64,000 nt of DNA from Faecalicatena_A orotica (GTDB taxonomy: Bacteria; Bacillota; Clostridia; Lachnospirales; Lachnospiraceae), in assembly GCF_040545875.1 (NCBI RefSeq), contig NZ_JBEPMR010000001.1. One strand, given 5' to 3'. This document shows positions 59,262-64,000 of this stretch, piece after piece. Below the pieces are notes generated by a model that had not been told where the DNA came from, made no database searches, and saw nothing but the letters and a program-made list of their open reading frames with translations. Position 1 is the stretch's first letter, and each line of letters opens with the position of its first letter. Made by a program: the position numbers and the translations under genes.

Positions 59262-60169
59262 AGTGCAGACTCCCGTTCCTTTCTAAACTCTATCTTTCCT
59301 TCTGACAGAATCAGCCCCGCCAGTGTAAGTCCCGCGCCTAAAGCCGCTGTCCCTGTGATCTTCTCATGCAGGATCAGCACGGATGTAACAATCGTTACGA
59401 CCGGGACGATGTAAATATAGACACTTGTGCGGACTGCACCCAGTATCTGTACGGCCATGTTCCATGTTACGAAGCAAAGTGCAGATGCCCCCGCCCCAAG
59501 GAAAAGGATATTCAGAAGATTCACAGGATCCGCCAGTCTTGACAGTCCCAGACGGAAGTCAAATGCTACTGCCGCCGGTATCATGAACAGAATCCCGTAG
59601 CCGAACATATGTCTTGTATTCTGAATTGTAGAATATCCATATCCGCTGATTTTCTTCGTCAGGACAGAATAGCATGCCCATACAAAAGCGGCAGCCAGAG
59701 CCAGAATGTCCCCCTTCGGATTCAGCTTCAAGGTTTCACTCCCGCTGAAACTCATCATACAGATTCCCACGATTGCTACCGCAAACCCCAGAAAAAATGA
59801 TACACGCATATGTCCGTCTTCTTTTAAAAAAATCTTGCTTAAAATAGCCGTGAAAAACGGAGCCGCTGAAATAATCACTCCCACATTAGAGGCAAGTGTG
59901 TATGTCAGGGCAATATTTTCCAGAAGATAATACAGGCAGATCCCACAGAGTCCTGCCGCTGCAAATACCCATTCCTGCTTCCTGTCTGTCAGCCTTATGA
60001 GTCCCGGTTTTGCCAGAAAAAGCAGAATATAGCCGATCACAAAGCGGATAATCAGTATTTCCACAGGCTGGAAATTCCGAAGCAGAACCTTTGTAGAAAT
60101 AAAAGTAGTACCCCACACTACAATCGTAAATAATGCCGCCAGATGTCCCATCCCGTTTTTATCCTTCAT
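59258..60169 (-). CDS. EamA/DMT family transporter
   Basis: 303 residues from the ATG at 60169, with GGGGG eight bases upstream; a GTG just before it is less likely. Ten membrane segments in two EamA repeats: the first opens AALFTIVVWGTTFISTKVLL, the second covers ILALAAAFVWACYSVLTKKI to VTIVTSVLILHEKITGTAAL. The family exports or imports amino acids, nucleotides or sugars; substrate unknown. Its stop overlaps the dus start, so the two are co-translated, although no shared role is known. Confidence 0.9.
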   Translation of the reverse strand: MKDKNGMGHLAALFTIVVWGTTFISTKVLLRNFQPVEILIIRFVIGYILLFLAKPGLIRLTDRKQEWVFAAAGLCGICLYYLLENIALTYTLASNVGVIISAAPFFTAILSKIFLKEDGHMRVSFFLGFAVAIVGICMMSFSGSETLKLNPKGDILALAAAFVWACYSVLTKKISGYGYSTIQNTRHMFGYGILFMIPAAVAFDFRLGLSRLADPVNLLNILFLGAGASALCFVTWNMAVQILGAVRTSVYIYIVPVVTIVTSVLILHEKITGTAALGAGLTLAGLILSEGKIEFRKERESAL

Positions 60170-60232
60170 CACGTCTGCCCCCTGTCCATGTCTCTTTTTT
60201 CATAAATTTAATCACCTCACGGGCATTATTAT

Positions 60233-60261
60233 ACTATATCTGTATCTTTCAGGCTTGTAAA
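60233..60261 (-). promoter_or_regulatory. Promoter of eamA-dus
   Basis: Minus-strand TTTACA, 17-bp spacer, TATAGT, about 64 bp before the EamA start and immediately after the histidine kinase stop. Confidence 0.65.
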
Positions 60262-60267
60262 ATATCT

Positions 60268-61179
60268 TCATTTATTCAGTTTCAAATAAAATTGAAGCCA
60301 TTTTCTGCTGCCATGCACCTTCACGCAGGCTGTTAATTCCCCTCCCATATTTTCCGCCAGATATCTGGCAATTGGAAGCCCCAGCCCGGTACTGCCTTCG
60401 CTTCTGGAATGGTCAGCAGTATAAAACCTGTCAAACAGAGCATCCACCTCACCGGCATCCAGATGCTCCGTGTCATTTTCCATGAGAACCGTAATCCCGC
60501 TTTTCTCTTCCTTCAGGCTGACTCTGAGTGTGCTAACCGCATATCTGAGTGCATTCTGAATCAGGTTTGAAAAAATCCTTTCCAGCGCGGCCTCATCCGC
60601 CAGCGCGAATACTGCTTCATCCGGTATATCAAGCCGGACATCCAGATTCTTACGGACAAGTTCCTGATAACTCTCCAGTGTGGTTTCCCTTAGGATTCTG
60701 CCGGCATCTGCTTTCCCGACTTCCAGCTCATAGTCTCCTGCCGTTAGTCTTGAAAGATCATAAAACTGGGCGGTCAGCCTTTTCATTGAGCGGGCTTTTT
60801 TCCTGACAATCTCTAAGGAATCCCTGTCCTCCGCCTTAAGGGAACTCTCATCGATCAGGTCCAGAAACCCCAGAATCGATGTCAGCGGGGTCCGCAGGTC
60901 ATGACTGATATTTTCAATCTGTCTTTGCAGCATCTGCTCTTTCTCCTGATAACCCACATGGATTCTTCGGATTGCCTCCAGATTCCGGTTCACTTCTTCC
61001 AAAAGTACTTCCATCTCAGTCTGCGGTGACGGCAGCCTGACAATGCGGTTTTCTTCCAGATCTTCCGTGATCTCCCGCAGTTCCTGCGCCGCCTCCCCCA
61101 GTGCTTTTTTCAGCAGGAAAAAGCGTATGCAGAAATACACTGCTATAAAACATACTACTGCCAGAATGAGACAGGTCAT
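60268..61179 (-). CDS. Sensor histidine kinase of the ABC-transporter cassette
   Basis: 303 residues. A single membrane segment (about 2-23) with almost no extracellular part, then a short linker, HisKA with His93 in ENISHDLRTPLTSILG, and HATPase_c with N-box LIQNALRYAV and G-box GSTGLGLPIARYLAENMGG. With no sensor domain it probably detects its signal through the co-encoded transporter. Last of four genes in one direction: regulator, ATPase, permease, kinase. Confidence 0.93.
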   Translation of the reverse strand: MTCLILAVVCFIAVYFCIRFFLLKKALGEAAQELREITEDLEENRIVRLPSPQTEMEVLLEEVNRNLEAIRRIHVGYQEKEQMLQRQIENISHDLRTPLTSILGFLDLIDESSLKAEDRDSLEIVRKKARSMKRLTAQFYDLSRLTAGDYELEVGKADAGRILRETTLESYQELVRKNLDVRLDIPDEAVFALADEAALERIFSNLIQNALRYAVSTLRVSLKEEKSGITVLMENDTEHLDAGEVDALFDRFYTADHSRSEGSTGLGLPIARYLAENMGGELTACVKVHGSRKWLQFYLKLNK

Positions 61180-61215
61180 TTCTGCACACGCTCCTTTCTC
61201 CTCACACCATATCCT

Positions 61216-61992
61216 CTATGCAATATCCCGTTTCCTGAAGACAACGTATCCCGCCACATAAAATACAACAATTCCTATGACACCGGCGATCAGGCATTTT
61301 GCCAGTCCCTCCGGCGTATCCCACAGACACTCATACTGTGTCATGTTTACAGAGGTTTCATATTTCAGATAGTTCCACGGCATCCATTGTGCGGCCCTGT
61401 TCAGCCACTCTATCTTGAATCCCACAATGAAGCTGATTATAGGAATCCCCCATATGACGGCCATCCAGCAGATCGTCATAAGGATTTCTTTTTTGATCAT
61501 ACACATGAGTGCAACTGTAAGGATGACGGCTGCAAATGCCATAGGCAGGTTCGCTGCAACACCCCTTAATCTGACCATGACAGTGATTCCGCCGGGGTCA
61601 TCTAAGAGCAGGTAGGCACTTCCATAGTAAACCGTCAGTACAACTGCCATACAGACAAGGGATGCCGCCGAGCATACGATACATTTTGCAGTGAAAAACT
61701 GCCCTCTTGAGATGCCGAAAGAGACTGCGTTTTTCAATGTCCCGTTTTTGTGCTCTTCTGAGAACACAAAGCTGGTAACAAGCAATCCGCCCAGCAGCAG
61801 GGTTGTCATACTGCTGGATAGTATATTTAATGAATATCTTATCGAACCATAGGGGAAATCGAATACAAACCGGTTGAACAGATATAAAATGACGTTCATC
61901 AGGACAGTCAGTCCGGATAAGACACCCGTCAGTACATACAGCTCTTTTCCGTGGATCACTCTGTAGCATTCACTCTTCATATAATTTAACAT
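61216..61992 (-). CDS. ABC transporter permease of a peptide-resistance type cassette
   Basis: 258 residues and six membrane segments (starting about 17, 55, 105, 145, 175 and 235). ABC-2-like permease: the opening MLNYMKSECYRVIHGKELYV and SEEHKNGTLKNAVSFGISRG are the usual cytoplasmic elbow and coupling segments. It forms the membrane part of the exporter with the adjacent ATPase, whose gene it overlaps by 7 bp. Relatives serve bacitracin (BcrB) or lantibiotic (LanE/G) self-protection and defence. Substrate not readable. Confidence 0.88.
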   Translation of the reverse strand: MLNYMKSECYRVIHGKELYVLTGVLSGLTVLMNVILYLFNRFVFDFPYGSIRYSLNILSSSMTTLLLGGLLVTSFVFSEEHKNGTLKNAVSFGISRGQFFTAKCIVCSAASLVCMAVVLTVYYGSAYLLLDDPGGITVMVRLRGVAANLPMAFAAVILTVALMCMIKKEILMTICWMAVIWGIPIISFIVGFKIEWLNRAAQWMPWNYLKYETSVNMTQYECLWDTPEGLAKCLIAGVIGIVVFYVAGYVVFRKRDIA

Positions 61993-62912
61993 GACAATCT
62001 CCCCCTCTCCTTCAGATTCATATAGTATTCTTCCAGCATCATCTGCTTCTGCTCAAGACGCAGCACCCCGATTTTATGTTCCGCCGCCAGCAGGCTGTAC
62101 GCATCTGCTGTCATCTCAGGGCTCTTGATCCTGAACGATGAATCCGGCAGTACCTTGTAGCTGATACCCTCCCACTTCTTTTCCAGAAGCGCCGCATATT
62201 GTTCCGGTTCCGTCACCGCTATATCCAGATAGACCGCGCACTGCTCATGGAGCTGTTCTGCCGTAATCTCATTCAGCAACCATCCCTGGCTTAAGAATCC
62301 ATATATGGTCGCGATCTGTTCCAGTTCTGAAAGAATGTGGCTGGAAATAATGATTGTTATGTTTTTTTCCCGATTTAGCTGTAGCAGCAGGTTCCTCATC
62401 TCGATGATTCCACTGGGGTCAAGGCCGTTGATAGGCTCGTCGAGTATTAAAAGCTCCGGTTCCCCGAGAAGTGCAATCCCCAGGCCGAGCCTCTGCTTCA
62501 TGCCCATCGAAAGTGTTCCGCCTTTTTTCCTGCGTTTTTCCCACAGACCTACGCCCTTTAAGATCTCTTCTACCTTTCCCTTCCCGGGTATTCCTTTCTG
62601 GATACGGTAATATTCCAGATTTCTTTCCACAGAGAGCTTTGGATAGAATCCCGGTGACTCCACAATGGCCCCACTGCGTTTCCTGTTCTTCTGAAGTTCC
62701 TTTTCCGGGTAGGCCCCGAAGAGGCGGACTTCCCCGCCTGACGGGTATATCTGCCCGGTCAGCATTTTTAAAAAAGTCGTTTTTCCGGCGCCGTTATCTC
62801 CTATCAGGCCGTAAATGTCTCCTCTTTTGACAGTAATATCCACGTCCTTAAGTGCCGTTACACTGCCATATTTCTTAGTCAGGCTTCTGGCTTCAATAAC
62901 ATGTTCTCTCAT
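61986..62912 (-). CDS. ABC transporter ATP-binding protein (BcrA-like)
   Basis: 308 residues. Nucleotide-binding domain with Walker A GDNGAGKTTF, signature LSMGMKQRLGLG, Walker B LLILDEPINGLDP and switch His in IIISSHILSELE. A C-terminal extension of about 90 residues (220-308) is of the type seen in BcrA/LanF proteins. It powers the permease encoded next. GGAGG lies eight bases before the ATG. It follows the response regulator after 105 bp, which may hold a regulated promoter. Confidence 0.93.
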   Translation of the reverse strand: MREHVIEARSLTKKYGSVTALKDVDITVKRGDIYGLIGDNGAGKTTFLKMLTGQIYPSGGEVRLFGAYPEKELQKNRKRSGAIVESPGFYPKLSVERNLEYYRIQKGIPGKGKVEEILKGVGLWEKRRKKGGTLSMGMKQRLGLGIALLGEPELLILDEPINGLDPSGIIEMRNLLLQLNREKNITIIISSHILSELEQIATIYGFLSQGWLLNEITAEQLHEQCAVYLDIAVTEPEQYAALLEKKWEGISYKVLPDSSFRIKSPEMTADAYSLLAAEHKIGVLRLEQKQMMLEEYYMNLKERGRLSC

Positions 62913-63017
62913 CTTTTATTCCTCCGCATATTTCACTTTGCTGCTTACATGAATGATTGTAACCGGGAGGCTTTTAATAAGTCCTCAAGAAAGTTTAAAG
63001 AAATCATAAAGATGCTT

Positions 63018-63728
63018 TCATGCCATTTTAAAACCGACTCCCCATACGGTCCTGATATACTCTTCCCCTGCATCTGCGCTGGCAAGCTTCTTCCTCAGGT
63101 TGCTGACATGTACGTTCACGGTGTTGTCCTCCCCGTAATAGCCGCCGTTCCAGACCTGTTCATAAAGCGTTTCCCGGGAATATACCTTCCCCGGGTCCTT
63201 GATTAGAAGGTACAGGATGTCATATTCATGCATGGTCAGGGAAATCTCTTTCCCTCCTACAGTCACTTTCCGGGATTTATGCAAAAGATGCAGTTTTTTG
63301 TATGTATACTCCTCTGTTTCATTTTCCTCTTTTCCTGAACCGCCTTTCTGCCTCGTCCCGGAGCGCCTCAGGGCGGCATATACTCTTGCCAGAACCTCAT
63401 CCGCCTCGAATGGTTTTGTCAGGTAATCGTCCGCGCCGCCTCTTAATGCCCGGACTTTCGACTCCAGCGCCGCCTTTGCCGACAATACTATGACCGGGGT
63501 ATCCAGTTCCATCTCTTCCCTGATCACCGAGATTAGTTCCTCCCCGCTCATTCCGGGGAGCATCAGGTCCAGTAAAATCAAATCAGGCGTTTCCATCTGA
63601 AGCAGAAGCTTTGCCTCTGTCCCTGAAAACGCCTGAACCGTATCGTATTCATTCTTTGCCAGAATTTTTTTCAGCAAATGATTGATATCTGTGTCATCCT
63701 CTACAATGAGAATCCTGCGTTTATCCAT
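63018..63728 (-). CDS. OmpR-family response regulator
   Basis: 236 residues. Receiver domain with acidic pocket EDD at 10-12, phosphoacceptor Asp54 and VLSAKA near 85; winged-helix DNA-binding domain from about 140 (ISLTMHEYDILYLLIKDPGK, RETLYEQVWNGG, NTVNVHVSNLRKKL). It should be phosphorylated by the kinase at 60268-61179 and control this cassette. GGAGG precedes the ATG at nine bases. It is the first gene of the unit. Confidence 0.95.
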   Translation of the reverse strand: MDKRRILIVEDDTDINHLLKKILAKNEYDTVQAFSGTEAKLLLQMETPDLILLDLMLPGMSGEELISVIREEMELDTPVIVLSAKAALESKVRALRGGADDYLTKPFEADEVLARVYAALRRSGTRQKGGSGKEENETEEYTYKKLHLLHKSRKVTVGGKEISLTMHEYDILYLLIKDPGKVYSRETLYEQVWNGGYYGEDNTVNVHVSNLRKKLASADAGEEYIRTVWGVGFKMA

Positions 63729-63787
63729 ATCCGTTTACCTCCACACGAATATCATTGTACACGATTCCCGGAAAGAAAGGAAGCCCC

Positions 63788-64000
63788 CTATCCCTGATAA
63801 TTTCTATATTTGTGGTAGCCTGCCGTTATACATACAACTGTGACTGTCAGTGCGATGAGCAGATGCATAACAGTTACATCCTCTGGAAATGAGAATCCCC
63901 AGCCCAGCGGCAGATAAACTGGCTGCGACAGCATGAAATGATTCACAAGCATGGTCCCTTTTCTCCCCAGTATCCACATGGGTGAAAAGATTTTTATCCA
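63788..64000 (-). CDS. C-terminal part of a membrane protein (cut by window edge)
   Basis: 70 residues are visible and the frame stays open to the window edge. The segment includes WILGRKGTMLVNHFMLSQPV and a final hydrophobic helix (LLIALTVTVVCITAGYH) with a short basic tail. The pattern is like the last two helices of membrane acyltransferases or similar multi-pass proteins, but too little is present to name it. It is upstream of the response regulator on the same strand. Confidence 0.55.
   Translation of the reverse strand, partial: WIKIFSPMWILGRKGTMLVNHFMLSQPVYLPLGWGFSFPEDVTVMHLLIALTVTVVCITAGYHKYRNYQG

Overview
The window looks like chromosome of an anaerobic, probably gut-associated member of the Lachnospiraceae (Clostridia). 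Grounds seen in the sequence: moderate G+C, AGGAGG-type ribosome binding sites, the Firmicutes order tig-clpP-clpX-lon-engB, HPr kinase next to uvrC, a class III fructose bisphosphatase, long-form HPF, the sporulation protein YtaF, and oxygen-sensitive indolepyruvate:ferredoxin oxidoreductase. There is no rRNA, tRNA, CRISPR array, prophage or insertion sequence. Almost all of it is ordinary core chromosome; the unusual material is mostly in the intergenic DNA.

Layout. 1-5.4 kb: a TRAP solute-binding protein (cut by the left edge) with a DapA-family aldolase behind a palindromic operator, a free-standing jelly-roll-like protein, alanine dehydrogenase and a MATE pump. 5.4-12.9 kb (minus strand): AI-2E-type permease, EngB, Lon, ClpX, ClpP and trigger factor, a protein quality-control block. 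13-16.3 kb: a DJ-1 protein, a CYTH protein, an XRE regulator and an orphan histidine kinase. 16.5-24 kb (minus): secA, prfB (with its programmed frameshift), homoserine dehydrogenase, an ApgM-type mutase-like protein and aspartate kinase. 24-28.6 kb: a eukaryotic-type HisA, an aryl-CoA ligase and IorBA. 28.7-34.9 kb (minus): a lipoprotein, a membrane protein, a short group 2 sigma factor, Fbp, DapB, DapA and a tandem OB-fold protein. 35.4-42 kb: typA, a PsiE-like protein, hpf, yigZ and a class A penicillin-binding protein. 42-50 kb: glcK, hprK, uvrC, ftsH and a DUF1846 protein.

49.87-50.67 kb holds no convincing gene but has two very large imperfect palindromes (about 310 and 330 bp), each with long arms and a two-hairpin tip. 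They are the most unusual structures here. 50.8-64 kb: pyrG, a PAP2 phosphatase, a DUF4230 protein, an internally duplicated unknown protein, a cation efflux protein controlled by a clear NiCo riboswitch, an M23 peptidase divergent from ytaF, dus-eamA, and a four-gene response regulator/ABC transporter/histidine kinase cassette of bacitracin- or lantibiotic-resistance type. The right edge cuts a membrane protein.

Working together: lysC, hom, dapA and dapB cover the aspartate-family pathway, with the ApgM-like protein a candidate replacement homoserine kinase. hprK, glcK and fbp link to carbon control. The IorAB/CoA-ligase trio handles aromatic amino acid keto acids. Functional calls rest on reading motifs and family knowledge; no database search was run.
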